A stretch of DNA of 64,000 bases from Mangrovivirga halotolerans (GTDB taxonomy: Bacteria > Bacteroidota > Bacteroidia > Cytophagales > Cyclobacteriaceae). Every line of letters starts with the position of its first letter. Position 1 is the stretch's first letter. The DNA lies in the NCBI RefSeq assembly GCF_026241165.1, contig NZ_JAPFQN010000002.1, positions 310,001 to 374,000 on the forward strand, given 5' to 3'. This document shows, piece after piece, positions 9,426-18,728 of this stretch. The notes under the pieces are model-generated. The model was given only the letters and a program-made list of their open reading frames with translations. It was not told where the DNA came from and ran no database searches. The translations under genes and the position numbers were made by a program.

Positions 9426-9983
9426 TTACATTTCTTTTTCATTTTCCTGACCGGGTAATGGCAATGAACTTACCGGTGCATCCCATACTATCTTCCAATC
9501 ACCATCAATCTTCTCCCATAATACAACATAATACCCTTGGTCTTTAAAGGGAGGCATTTCAGATCCTCCTGCAGGTAATATCTCAAGATCGTAACTACCT
9601 AGTTCAACTGCTGCGTTTCCATAAAATTTCACTTCTTCTACTCTAAAATCAAAATTCCATTCCCCTTGACTAACGGCTTTATTCCACTCATCAATATACA
9701 TTTGAGTTCCCTTGATTGGTTTAGTATTAGGTGCTAATTGGATTACATCTTGAGAAAAGTAGGTTGCAGCCTCTTCCATCTTCCCTTCCCTATAAAGCTT
9801 TTCTAATTCGGTATTCTTTTGATCGATAATAGTCTTAATCTCCTCCCGATCTTCCTCGGTTATCAGTTCTTCAGTTACGTTTGAATAAGATAACTCATCT
9901 ACGTCCTGGTCGGTTTTAGATTCACATGAAGTAAACGCAACAAATATAAACAGCGTAATCGCTAAATAAATTTTAATTTTCAT
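9426..9983 (-). CDS. SnoaL/DUF4440-like lipoprotein (NTF2 fold)
   Basis: A 185-residue lipoprotein with leader MKIKIYLAITLFIFVAFTSC. After an acidic linker (residues about 21-50) comes an NTF2-like domain: long helix EEIKTIIDQKNTELEKLYREGKM-type region, YFSQDVIQLAPNTKPIKG, then strands ending in YYVVLWEKIDGDWKIVWDA, which is the DUF4440/SnoaL-like pattern. Members of this family include ketosteroid isomerase-like enzymes and ligand-binding proteins; no catalytic residue is diagnostic here. It is convergent with the hydroxylase gene and lies 59 bases downstream of the MFS transporter start on the same strand, so it could be the distal or an independent unit. Confidence 0.8.
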   Translation of the reverse strand: MKIKIYLAITLFIFVAFTSCESKTDQDVDELSYSNVTEELITEEDREEIKTIIDQKNTELEKLYREGKMEEAATYFSQDVIQLAPNTKPIKGTQMYIDEWNKAVSQGEWNFDFRVEEVKFYGNAAVELGSYDLEILPAGGSEMPPFKDQGYYVVLWEKIDGDWKIVWDAPVSSLPLPGQENEKEM

Positions 9984-10042
9984 AGTGGTGTGATTTTTAT
10001 ATAATTTACCACTTATTATCTTTTTTTGAAATTATAATAGTT

Positions 10043-11233
10043 CTAACTTTTAATTTCTGATAAGCTCCTGGGATTTATTATCAAATTTATTAGCCCCAGC
10101 CCCGGACCAATAGCGAGAAAAACAAAAACCCATTCTACAGGAATTAAAAATCTCAAATACTCAATAAGTAAAATACTGATTATTGTTATGGCAAAACCTA
10201 TACAATTAACAATTGTAAGAGCTGTACCTCTGGATTCTTCTGGTGCGTATTGGGCCACTAAAGTAGAAAATAATGGTGAATCGGGAATTACAACTAATCC
10301 CCAAAAGATTAAAAATGCGATTAGAAAAATTTCAGAACCCGATAAAATCACAAATGGTGAAGTAATGCAACAAATAAAAGATAAAAACAAAGCTGTCGTC
10401 GCTGTTCGCTTAACTCCAAAATCTTTTGATATATAACCACCTAGCACACAAGCTAATCCACCAAGGCCAATTATTAAAAATGATAATACCGGAACATTAA
10501 AAGAGGTTTCGGGATGTATACCCTGAAAAGAAATTAAAATGACAGGCACAAATGCCCAGAAAGTATATAGCTCCCACATGTGTCCGAAATAACCAAATGC
10601 TGCTTGTCGAAACCGCGGGTGCTTAAACACACTAAATAGAGCAGTAAAATTAAACCTGGAAGCTGGTTTTCTATACGGTCCGTCTGGCACTGTCAAGTAA
10701 AGTAACACCCCTCCGATAACAGCTATTGATGAAGTTAATAATATAACAGATTCCCATGGCAGATCTGCTGTTAATGCTTTAACCAGATGAGGAAAGCCCT
10801 TCCCCAGGACTAAAGCACCAACCAGAAATCCCAAAGATTTCCCAAGACCTTCTTTATAATAATCTGAAGCTATTTTCATTCCGACAGGATAAATACCTGC
10901 CAAGGTAAAGCCAGTGAAAAATCTGAAAGTCACTAGTGAAAGGAAAGAATTCTCAGGATAAATAGTCCCAAGATTAAATAATGCACCAAAAACAGCACAG
11001 GCAACAAAAACTTTTGAAGGAGAAAACCGATCTGCAATGGTAAGAATCGCAAAAAGCAATGTTCCGGTAATAAAACCAAATTGAACTGCAGAGGTAAGAA
11101 TTCCCAGAGCTCCTTCTTCAAGCCCAAAATCAGAAACCAGGTTATTCATTACCGCATTTCCGGCAAACCACAATGAAGTACAAAAAAATTGCGCAATAAC
11201 TATTACAGGTAAAACAAGTGATCTACTGGTCAT
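10043..11233 (-). CDS. MFS transporter, 12-TM
   Basis: A 396-residue permease with about twelve hydrophobic segments and MFS features: SLWFAGNAVM in TM1, SAVQFGFITGTLLFAILTIADRFSPSKVF covering motif A, FRFFTGFTLAGIYPVGMKIASDYY after TM4, and a central loop near residues 190-210. The pattern FTLAGIYPVGMKIA resembles the uncharacterised YfcJ/CynX-like transporters of Bacteroidota. The substrate cannot be assigned. It is on the minus strand upstream of the SnoaL-like lipoprotein gene; a terminator serving the gene before it (minus strand) lies just upstream of its start. Confidence 0.88.
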   Translation of the reverse strand: MTSRSLVLPVIVIAQFFCTSLWFAGNAVMNNLVSDFGLEEGALGILTSAVQFGFITGTLLFAILTIADRFSPSKVFVACAVFGALFNLGTIYPENSFLSLVTFRFFTGFTLAGIYPVGMKIASDYYKEGLGKSLGFLVGALVLGKGFPHLVKALTADLPWESVILLTSSIAVIGGVLLYLTVPDGPYRKPASRFNFTALFSVFKHPRFRQAAFGYFGHMWELYTFWAFVPVILISFQGIHPETSFNVPVLSFLIIGLGGLACVLGGYISKDFGVKRTATTALFLSFICCITSPFVILSGSEIFLIAFLIFWGLVVIPDSPLFSTLVAQYAPEESRGTALTIVNCIGFAITIISILLIEYLRFLIPVEWVFVFLAIGPGLGLINLIINPRSLSEIKS

Positions 11234-11288
11234 ACAATGTTTTAAAATTTACTCTAAAATAAGAACACATATTTTAAACCCAAAATAA

Positions 11289-11317
11289 AAACAGGCTGGT
11301 CAAATGGCCAGCCTGTT
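11289..11317 (-). terminator. terminator of the 11361-11852 gene
   Basis: A hairpin with a 13-bp stem around AACAGGCTGG / CCAGCCTGTT sits downstream (minus strand) of the barrel-like protein gene. On the minus strand it is followed by TTTTTATTTT, so it acts as a minus-strand Rho-independent terminator and separates that gene from the MFS transporter. Confidence 0.85.
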
Positions 11318-11360
11318 TCAAACAAGTACGTAAATCATTAACAAAATGAAATAAACAACT

Positions 11361-11852
11361 CTAAAGTTTTAAATATAATCCCAGTCCTACGGAACTAATA
11401 TCGACACCATCCCCGGGATATATACTATGATAGAATAAATTGAGTTCAAGGATCTTAAATAATCCGACACCGACCATAGGTTTCCAGTAAAATCCTCCAT
11501 CAACATCAGTTAAACCAATGGCATAACCTGCATCTATCCCTGCAAACAGTCCTAAAAAATTAATTCTACCTGCTGCATAAAGAGGTAAAAAAGAAGCATC
11601 ATCATATTCTACGGTAACCCCGGTATCTGTTACTTCATCTCCAAGATAATGTATCCAGCCAGCACCCACTCCAAACTTAATAAGAGCATCACTTTCTTCA
11701 CCAAACATGTAATACCCATTTATACCCCAACTCGACTGGTAAATATCTTTTGCATCACCTACCGGTGCTCCGCCGTGAACACCAACTTTTAATTGTGCCT
11801 GTATGGAAGAGATCATGAATACAGACAATATTAATATGAATAAATTTTTCAT
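11361..11852 (-). CDS. outer membrane beta-barrel-like protein, paralogue A
   Basis: A 163-residue exported protein with signal peptide MKNLFILILSVFMISSIQAQ. The mature part is rich in alternating Gly/aromatic strands (KVGVHGGAPVGDA, SSWGINGYYMFGEES, GVGAGWIHYLGDE, GLFAGIDAGYAIGL, GLGLYLKL), typical of small 8-strand outer membrane barrels of Bacteroidota. It is clearly paralogous to the next gene upstream (12113-12601), with shared blocks such as SSWGINGYYMFG and WKPxxGV. No function is known. It has its own terminator and a 260-base gap upstream, so it is probably transcribed alone. Confidence 0.78.
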   Translation of the reverse strand: MKNLFILILSVFMISSIQAQLKVGVHGGAPVGDAKDIYQSSWGINGYYMFGEESDALIKFGVGAGWIHYLGDEVTDTGVTVEYDDASFLPLYAAGRINFLGLFAGIDAGYAIGLTDVDGGFYWKPMVGVGLFKILELNLFYHSIYPGDGVDISSVGLGLYLKL

Positions 11853-12112
11853 AAGTGTAGTGGTTTATTGAAAAATAACATGTAGCACTCATAATATAGT
11901 ATATTATGGTGATATTTTATTGTTATTTAAATAAATAATTACAAAAATTAAATACACCGTATAGTAACGGTCTAAGATATGTGAATCAGAGATTAAACAG
12001 CGGTTAGAAATTAGAGATTAAAAAAACAAGATTGTGAAAAGACAATTTACAGCTAATCACCCTCATGTGGTAAGTTTTGAATTACCCAGGATCTTTATTC
12101 AATCCTTATGAA

Positions 12113-12601
12113 CTATAGTTTAACATGAAGACCTAACCCAAGCGAACTAACATTGGTATCATCCGATGCAATACTATGATAAAATAAATTTGCTTCAAGT
12201 ATTTTAAGAAATACTACTCCCAATACTGGTTTCCAATGAAAGCCCCCATCCCTATCAGATAATCCAAAACCATATCCAATATCCACACCTGTGAAGAACA
12301 TTTTATAATATACTCTCGCTGCAGAATATATCGTCAAAAATGACGCATCCTCTACCTCAATTGTTCCTCCAGGGAGATTTATTTCATCTCCGGAATATTT
12401 TAACCATCCGGCACCTGCACCAAATTTAAGTAATGATTCTCTTTCTTTACCGAACATATAATAACCATTAATTCCCCAACTAGAGTTATACAGCCCTTCT
12501 GCATCGCCCACTGGTGAACCCCCGTGTATTCCGGCTTTAATTTGTGCCTTAATTTCACTAACTATTAAAATTAACGATATGATAAGAATATACTTTTTCA
12601 T
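12113..12601 (-). CDS. outer membrane beta-barrel-like protein, paralogue B
   Basis: A 162-residue paralogue of the preceding protein with signal peptide MKKYILIISLILIVSEIKAQ. It shares the motifs KAGIHGGSPVGDAEGLYNSSW, INGYYMFGKE, GAGAGWLKYSGDE, DRDGGFHWKPVLGVV and the LFYHSI...SSLGLGLHVKL end. The two genes arose by tandem duplication and have diverged to moderate identity. Both lie directly downstream of the ECF sigma/membrane protein pair, though separated from it by about 160 bases, so regulation by that sigma factor is possible but not shown. Confidence 0.78.
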   Translation of the reverse strand: MKKYILIISLILIVSEIKAQIKAGIHGGSPVGDAEGLYNSSWGINGYYMFGKERESLLKFGAGAGWLKYSGDEINLPGGTIEVEDASFLTIYSAARVYYKMFFTGVDIGYGFGLSDRDGGFHWKPVLGVVFLKILEANLFYHSIASDDTNVSSLGLGLHVKL

Positions 12602-12760
12602 AAATCTTATTGTCTAACCAATTTTTTGTATGACTATTCTTATATAATATAGTGATTTATTGCGTATAATTAATAAGTAGTATAAGGTTTTTAAATAGTT
12701 AAACTCTGATTAAACAGCTGATTATACTATTAGGAGCTTTCTTTATTCTCATTTCTGTCT

Positions 12761-13303
12761 TTAGTCAGTGGTTAATTTAGTAATTACTCTTTCAATACTT
12801 CTTATTCTTTTCATCCATAGTTTCCAGGCGATAAAAGTCATGATAATAAGGAATATTAAGAAACCAGTAATGAACAAAATTTTAATGGTATTTAATTCAA
12901 CTCCCTGTACAAAAAAGGTAATAACAGATAAGCCAAATAGAAATGAGCTTACTGTATTTAATATCCCATAAAACTTGATCTTATTAGCAAATATCAAAAG
13001 AGATTGAACCAAAGAGCCTTTATGAACGGGATTATAAAGATTATACATCCCTGCAAGATCACTGAAAATATAGGCCAGGGCAAAGAAGATTAACAATATA
13101 TTTAATATCAGTGGCTTTTGATGTCCATCGAAAGCATCATAATAAAGAGCCACAAATAACGAAATAGCCACTATCTCAATAATAAATTTAATTTTCAACC
13201 GATTAAGTTGAGGATGTGATCTCAATGTGGTCATCGCTTTTATAGTCTTTTTCTCGTAAGGAGATCGACCTGCATTCTCCCATAAGTTCTTTAAATCTTC
13301 CAT
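12761..13303 (-). CDS. membrane protein coupled to ECF sigma factor, putative anti-sigma
   Basis: A 180-residue protein with about four membrane helices (roughly residues 41-57, 63-83, 113-133 and 141-163) after a cytoplasmic N-terminal stretch beginning MEDLKNLWENAGRSPYEKK. Its ATG overlaps the sigma factor stop codon by one base (TAATG), so the two are translationally coupled. Position and architecture suggest an anti-sigma factor or sensor partner. It does not show the classical zinc-binding anti-sigma motif, and the family with this W-[ED]-N start is common but uncharacterised next to Bacteroidota sigma factors. Confidence 0.7.
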   Translation of the reverse strand: MEDLKNLWENAGRSPYEKKTIKAMTTLRSHPQLNRLKIKFIIEIVAISLFVALYYDAFDGHQKPLILNILLIFFALAYIFSDLAGMYNLYNPVHKGSLVQSLLIFANKIKFYGILNTVSSFLFGLSVITFFVQGVELNTIKILFITGFLIFLIIMTFIAWKLWMKRIRSIERVITKLTTD

Positions 13304-13782
13304 TATACTTTAATTAATAATATTTCTTTTAACCTGGTTTTTATTCGATTTAATCTCACTCCGACATAGGTTACACTGATTCCTGTAATTTCTCCTATTT
13401 CTTTATATGAATAACCCTCAAGGAATAATGAAATAAGTGCTCTGTCACTCTTTTCTAATTTTCTTAAGGCACTAAAAAGTCTTTCTTGATTTTCTGATGT
13501 ACTTTCTTCCTCAATATGATCCAGAGAATGCTTGTCTTCGGTGTAATTAATTTCTACTTTCCTTTTTCTAAATGAAGCCAGGGCAGTATTTAATGCTACT
13601 TTATAGATCCAGGTGCTTTCTTTAGAGTCCTCCTTAAAGCTTGAGATCGACTTCCATAATTGATATACAATGTCCTGAAACAAATCTTCCTGATCCCCAG
13701 GATCATCCCTGTACATCTTAGATATCTTGTAGATAATACCCTGATGAGCCTCAATCATCGATAAAAAACGATTTTCATTCAT
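13303..13782 (-). CDS. ECF (sigma-70 family) RNA polymerase sigma factor
   Basis: A 159-residue extracytoplasmic-function sigma factor. I prefer ATG at 13782 over the TTG at 13794. Region 2 is visible as YRDDPGDQEDLFQDIVYQLWKSI and STWIYKVALNTALASFRKRK; region 4 as LRKLEKSDRALISLFLEGYSYKEIGEITGISVTYVGVRLNRIKTRLKE, a helix-turn-helix. It would direct polymerase to a small regulon, with activity set by the coupled membrane protein. About 500 bases of non-coding DNA lie upstream. Confidence 0.93.
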   Translation of the reverse strand: MNENRFLSMIEAHQGIIYKISKMYRDDPGDQEDLFQDIVYQLWKSISSFKEDSKESTWIYKVALNTALASFRKRKVEINYTEDKHSLDHIEEESTSENQERLFSALRKLEKSDRALISLFLEGYSYKEIGEITGISVTYVGVRLNRIKTRLKEILLIKV

Positions 13783-13794
13783 CAGATATGTCAA

Positions 13795-14295
13795 TTAAAT
13801 CAAACATGGTGTAATTTTTTAATTCATATAATTAGTTGATGAATGAGGAATATTTATTACAATAAGTATGAATTTTTTTAATAAAATTTTTAGTAAGAAA
13901 TAAAAAAGCAATCCCGAAAAGGCCTGCTTTAAAATTAATATACATTAATCCCATGATTGTTCTAAGGGAAGTCAATAGGATTCTTGTTATTTATCAAATT
14001 TTTCAACCAGTCTTTAATTTTAAATTCATCAAAATTTTAAATTCTATATTAGTTAATTATTCCTATGAGGCATTTTATTATAAAAGATTCAAATTCTTTT
14101 TCAATGCAAAATATAGTTACCTATAAATTTGATATTTCGGTGAAAAAATATAACTTTATCCATAATCTAAATTCCAGTAAGTCACTGCATATCGTTGATC
14201 AATTGATTCCAGGGGGATCAACCAGAGGGAATTAGTGAATAAAGAGCCGAAATCCGATTTTAAACGGAGCAAAACAACTTTACTATTCCGATACA
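13795..14295. other. intergenic region between divergent sigma and protease-like operons
   Basis: About 500 AT-rich bases between the ECF sigma gene (minus) and the subtilisin-like/cyclase operon (plus). No gene is seen. It must hold the promoters of both units. One interrupted inverted repeat, GTTGATC...GATCAAC (14194-14222), sits about 75 bases upstream of the first possible start of the plus-strand operon; it lacks a T-run and might be an operator or a leader structure. Confidence 0.6.
14124..14131 (+). promoter_or_regulatory. possible Bacteroidota -7 element (TAnnTTTG)
   Basis: TAAATTTG matches the Bacteroidota housekeeping -7 consensus TAnnTTTG and lies about 165 bases upstream of the GTG at 14296. 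No good TTTG element is seen at the expected -33 position, so this is only a candidate. Confidence 0.25.
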
Positions 14296-17200
14296 GTGGT
14301 TTACAAATGTGCCCGAGTTTCAATCATTACAGGAAGAATCAAGCTAATGGTTGTTTTACCTATAACCAAAAAAGTTGTTATGCTTAGTAAACAGACCACA
14401 GGAACACCTTGTTTCTTAGAAGCAAGTGTCACAGTAAAGGTGATTCTATTCCTTTTATTAATATTAATTTCAAGTTATGTCTATGGTCAAAATAATGGGA
14501 CCAAAGACCTGATCGTCAGAGCCTGTAAGGAGGATATTGGTAATGGATTGATCAGTTTGAATTTCAGTTATGAAAATCCAAACCGCCAGGGATTAAAAAT
14601 ACCTGATGAAAAAAGCAAAGTAAAATTTGAAAATACCAATAAAGAAAAATCAGGGATCTCTAACTTTAAATTTGGAAAAGTTAATAAAGCCTTTTCGGAA
14701 GTAGTCAATGATAAGGAAACGGTTGAATGGACAGTAGTAAACCCCAATGGGAATACGCATACCGTTTACGCCAGTGCCAGCTCCTCCCATTGCCCGGATG
14801 AAGAATCAGGAATTATCGTTCCGGTATATAGTGACGGCAAATCAGGAGATGTAACCACAACCGAACTCAATGCACTATTTGAAGGGAATGCCGGTAATAT
14901 ACCATCAGAATTAGTTTATCAATTGAACGAGACTAAGGATAAAGTAATAATTGAAGTAATTTACAATCCGGGTCAACTCTTAAATTCGCTCGATATTTTA
15001 CAGAATACTTTTGGACTGACCTATTCCACCAACCCGTTGCAATCTGATTTCATTATCGATCCTGACGTAATAATTGCTAAAAACCTACCTTCTATTGATG
15101 TGTTCTTTCCAATTAACAGGCTAAATGAATTAAATTTATATGGTGAGCAATTTAATTTTGCCCGATCAGCATACCCCGGACAGAACAATGTGGGCATCAC
15201 TACTTCACAGGGAGACACCACACAACGATCTAATATTGTAAGAGAATCATTTAGAACGGTAGTCAATGGTGAACCGGCTTTCATAGATGGTACCGGAGTT
15301 AAAGCAGCTGTAATGTCGAATGGATTTAACACTCAACCGGCAGCATCCGGGAAATCCAGAGCACAAGTGGATGTTGAAAATGGAGATCTTCCCGGTCCGG
15401 GAAACCCAAATGGATATAACATACCCGTAAATGTTATCTTTGATTATCCTTATGGTCCTACATCAGATGAAGGAAGAGGAATGCTACAAACATTTCATGA
15501 TGTAGCGCCGGGTGCAGAATTGCTTTTCAGTACTGGAACGATAACTCAAAAAAGCTTCGAGGTAAACTTCCAAAACCTTGTAGATGCCGGAGCTGATATG
15601 GTATGTGACGATATAACTTTTGTTAATGCGCCACTGTTTGGGATCACCCGAATAGGCAAATTGATGCAAGAGTTTTCGCAAATCCCGGGAAAAGTTGTCT
15701 ATAGTTCGATTGGTAACTTTTACGATAAAGCCTATCAGGGTACATTTAAAAACTCCTCAACCGTCCCTCCCTTTGATTTTATTCCAAACGGTTCGGATAC
15801 CAGGGCCCATGTATTTGGAACAAACCCTGATGGTACAGAGGATATAAAAATGAGGTTTTCAGTAACCAAGGGGGTATTTCTGGTTACTATGCATTGGTCT
15901 GAACCTTTCTCCAGTGAAGATGTTACTACGGGAGCGAATACAGACCTTGATTTTTATGTAGTTGATGACAATAACAATCTATTAGTTAATATAAATCGCT
16001 TCAGTTCCGGTGAGGACGCAGGAGAAATAGCTGTTTTTGAAGCCCTTGAAGCCGGCGAGGCCAATATTGTGATTACAAGTGCCAATGGTCCGGCTCCTGA
16101 AGGATTAGCTATCAGGCTAGTGGCATACGTAGCTAACGGACTCGAATTTACTGAGTACGCAGGAGCATCAACCGTTGGGGGTCACCAGATGACCCCGGAG
16201 ATTGCGGCTGTAGGTGCATCGTATTATGCAAATACCAATCCACAAGCACAGACTTTCTCCTCTCATGGAGGTACTCTTCCTAATGGACAGGTTGTAGCTG
16301 CCGATTTTCTTGCTCCTGATGGAGGAAATATTAATGTTGTTGACTTTTCATCAGACGTCGATGGAGATGGATTTCCAAATTTCTTTGGCACATCCGCTGC
16401 TGCTCCACATGCTGCTGCCTCTCATGCTTTATTATTACAAGGAACAAGAGATTGGTTTCCCGATGGTTTACCAAATGAATTAAGTGCTGCAAGCAGTACC
16501 GGAGAAAGTAATTCCTTATTATCACTTCTCAAAAACACCTCAACACCGGCAAGTGGTGATCCACTTCAAGTCGGAGCAGGATTTATAGATGTTGAAGCAG
16601 CTTTTAAAGCAATTGCCTCTCAAACTGCAAAGATCACCAAATTGATTATTGAAGATGGCAAAACACCAAGTGCAGAACCTTTCATCGTTACGATCCTGGG
16701 AGAATACCTACCTGAAGATCCGATAGTGAACTTTGACGGACAGCAACTGACTATAATAGAAACTGGAGACGGCTATATTAAAGCAATTGTCCCCGAATTT
16801 GATGGTAATCCCGATCTCACCGTCGAAACTCAGCCAACCACTCCTTCGGGACTAGATGGTGGTGATTCGAATGTATTGAGATTCTTCGATGGAGGCAAAG
16901 TAGCATTGACTATCCAGGCAGTAAATGATACCACTAAATATGGTCAGCAAGCATCATTTGAATATATAGCTTCAGGCTTACCTGAAGGTCAGACCTATGA
17001 AGATACCGGTCTCCCGGCGATTCAATTCTCAACACCGGCTGTATTTCCTTATCCTGATGTAAACAATTATTTATTAACAGCATTCACAGAAACTGAGCTG
17101 ACTCCCGAACAGGAGGAACTCTATCAGTTAAACTTTAAGTCGGGTATTTTCACTGTCTTCAAAAATGGTATGAAAATCACTCCTGCTGACACCAGTTTCG

Positions 17201-18723
17201 TTTATGGCCAGGCAGTAAAGTTGAGAAAAGAATTTGAATTTGATCCAACCGGAATAGCAGATCCTGCTGATTTCCTTTCGCTGGTCTCAACTGATTATCA
17301 ATCGACCTTTTACGAGGAAAACACCCTGATAATTATTAATAAGTTCAGAGCGATCGTCAATGAAGTTGATATCCTTTCTTATCTGCAGGATGCAAGCTGG
17401 ACGACCTCTGAAAGAACCATACAAAATAAATTCAGGGCGATTGTTAACGGGATGAACGTGATCGATCTGGATACTGATCATTTTGTAGATTATGATGCTG
17501 CACTGGATGATGGAACAACTAATAAATTCAGAGCCATCGTGAACAAATTCAGGGCGATTGTTAATACAGCAGACCTGCTCGGCAATAACGTGGAATTGAG
17601 TATAGAAAACAAATTCAGAGCGATTGTTAATGACACAGGTCGTGGTGATGAAACCGATAAAACAGAGTATGGCTCAACCTTTACCATTGTTGATGCAGAA
17701 GATGCCTCTACAGAAACTGAAGAAAATGGCATCCGGAAATTGTATTCGATGGATCTGATCACAGGATTGGAAGTAACGCATCCTGATAGTCTTCATTACA
17801 GCTTCCCCGGTGCATTTATCGGACCTGTAGCAGCTAACTTGCAAAATGAATATGGATCAGGCAGACTGACCATCACTAAAGCAGATCTGTTTGCTTCAAT
17901 CGAAGACTATATGATCACCCAGGGAGAAGAAATAAATCCTGATAGTATTGAAACACAGTTTTCAGGATATGTTTATGAAGATTCAACCGGTAGTGTGTTC
18001 CCATCAGGAATCGATTATTATTTCACAGATCAAAATGGCAATCCATATCAAAGTGGAGCTACGGGAATATTTGACATTAACATCACTGATCCGAAAAATT
18101 ATGCTGTTAAGTATCTTAATGATGCCAAGCTTTATGTAAATATTGATGATGCCAATGCAAGAAAAATACGAACCTATCTTGATTGTGTGGAGTATCACCC
18201 CGACGATCCGGATGGTCTGTATTACGTAGCCAATTTCAGGTATTTAAATCCAAATGACTACACAATTTATATTGTTGAAGGTCCTGATAATTACCTGAGC
18301 GGTACTGCAGAAAGATCCGGATCGGTACCGGAGATATTCCTTTCCGGAGAAGGAACCTTTAAAGTTAAGTTTGATGGCAGCGACTTGAAATGGAATTTAA
18401 CTTCTCGCGAAACCACCCTTAAGACCTCAACAAGTAGCTCAGCAAGTTCTTCATCTAACAAATGTGATAGTGGCGAAGGTTTTGAAGCATATAACATATA
18501 TCCAAATCCGGTTCAAACCTATCTGACTATAGAAAAAACATTTGAAGATGAAAGCACCGTGGAAGTCTTTGATTATTATGGTAATTTCTACACTTCATCC
18601 ACAATACCATCGGGAATAGGTGCCAGCATCGAAATAGACTTCTCAAACTACCTTAACGGAATGTATATAATCAGATGCACCAGTAAATCAGGTGTGCAGA
18701 CTTTCTCAATAATGAAAGAATAA
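14296..18723 (+). CDS. T9SS-exported subtilisin-fold protein with MBG domains and NKFRAIVN repeats
   Basis: A very large secreted protein (1475 residues from GTG 14296; ATG at 14347 or 14380 are alternative starts, the last giving a hydrophobic leader ending SSYVYGQ). Residues about 330-720 have the subtilase (S8) layout: GTGVKAAVMSNGFN, DEGRGMLQTFHDVAPGAEL and the Ser block GTSAAAPHAAASHAL. The usual catalytic Asp is Asn/Ser in the first block, and the HGT block is absent, so only the Ser motif is canonical. After an IPT/TIG-like segment come MBG-like domains (around 860-1010 and 1180-1290). Five exact NKFRAIVN octapeptides lie at about 1015-1112. The C terminus (YNIYPNPVQTYLTIEK to end) is a T9SS type A sorting domain. 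It precedes the cyclase gene by 5 bases and so heads a four-gene operon. Confidence 0.85.
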   Translation: MVYKCARVSIITGRIKLMVVLPITKKVVMLSKQTTGTPCFLEASVTVKVILFLLLILISSYVYGQNNGTKDLIVRACKEDIGNGLISLNFSYENPNRQGLKIPDEKSKVKFENTNKEKSGISNFKFGKVNKAFSEVVNDKETVEWTVVNPNGNTHTVYASASSSHCPDEESGIIVPVYSDGKSGDVTTTELNALFEGNAGNIPSELVYQLNETKDKVIIEVIYNPGQLLNSLDILQNTFGLTYSTNPLQSDFIIDPDVIIAKNLPSIDVFFPINRLNELNLYGEQFNFARSAYPGQNNVGITTSQGDTTQRSNIVRESFRTVVNGEPAFIDGTGVKAAVMSNGFNTQPAASGKSRAQVDVENGDLPGPGNPNGYNIPVNVIFDYPYGPTSDEGRGMLQTFHDVAPGAELLFSTGTITQKSFEVNFQNLVDAGADMVCDDITFVNAPLFGITRIGKLMQEFSQIPGKVVYSSIGNFYDKAYQGTFKNSSTVPPFDFIPNGSDTRAHVFGTNPDGTEDIKMRFSVTKGVFLVTMHWSEPFSSEDVTTGANTDLDFYVVDDNNNLLVNINRFSSGEDAGEIAVFEALEAGEANIVITSANGPAPEGLAIRLVAYVANGLEFTEYAGASTVGGHQMTPEIAAVGASYYANTNPQAQTFSSHGGTLPNGQVVAADFLAPDGGNINVVDFSSDVDGDGFPNFFGTSAAAPHAAASHALLLQGTRDWFPDGLPNELSAASSTGESNSLLSLLKNTSTPASGDPLQVGAGFIDVEAAFKAIASQTAKITKLIIEDGKTPSAEPFIVTILGEYLPEDPIVNFDGQQLTIIETGDGYIKAIVPEFDGNPDLTVETQPTTPSGLDGGDSNVLRFFDGGKVALTIQAVNDTTKYGQQASFEYIASGLPEGQTYEDTGLPAIQFSTPAVFPYPDVNNYLLTAFTETELTPEQEELYQLNFKSGIFTVFKNGMKITPADTSFVYGQAVKLRKEFEFDPTGIADPADFLSLVSTDYQSTFYEENTLIIINKFRAIVNEVDILSYLQDASWTTSERTIQNKFRAIVNGMNVIDLDTDHFVDYDAALDDGTTNKFRAIVNKFRAIVNTADLLGNNVELSIENKFRAIVNDTGRGDETDKTEYGSTFTIVDAEDASTETEENGIRKLYSMDLITGLEVTHPDSLHYSFPGAFIGPVAANLQNEYGSGRLTITKADLFASIEDYMITQGEEINPDSIETQFSGYVYEDSTGSVFPSGIDYYFTDQNGNPYQSGATGIFDINITDPKNYAVKYLNDAKLYVNIDDANARKIRTYLDCVEYHPDDPDGLYYVANFRYLNPNDYTIYIVEGPDNYLSGTAERSGSVPEIFLSGEGTFKVKFDGSDLKWNLTSRETTLKTSTSSSASSSSNKCDSGEGFEAYNIYPNPVQTYLTIEKTFEDESTVEVFDYYGNFYTSSTIPSGIGASIEIDFSNYLNGMYIIRCTSKSGVQTFSIMKE
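17338..17631 (+). repeat. five-copy NKFRAIVN-coding repeat
   Basis: Five 24-base units at 17338-17361, 17425-17448, 17521-17544, 17542-17565 and 17608-17631 all encode NKFRAIVN; copies 3 and 4 share one Asn codon. The amino acids are identical in every copy, but the codons differ at seven of eight positions (for example GCG/GCC for Ala, ATC/ATT for Ile, GTC/GTT/GTG for Val, AGA/AGG for Arg). Spacers between copies differ in length and sequence. The repeat is therefore kept at the peptide level. Confidence 0.95.
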
Positions 18724-18728
18724 AAACA

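Noticed and set aside
14053-14295. Additional upstream coding start for the subtilisin-like protein
   Set aside because: No in-frame signal peptide or conserved residues upstream of 14296; the most likely start is in fact within the track start region, at 14296, 14347 or 14380.
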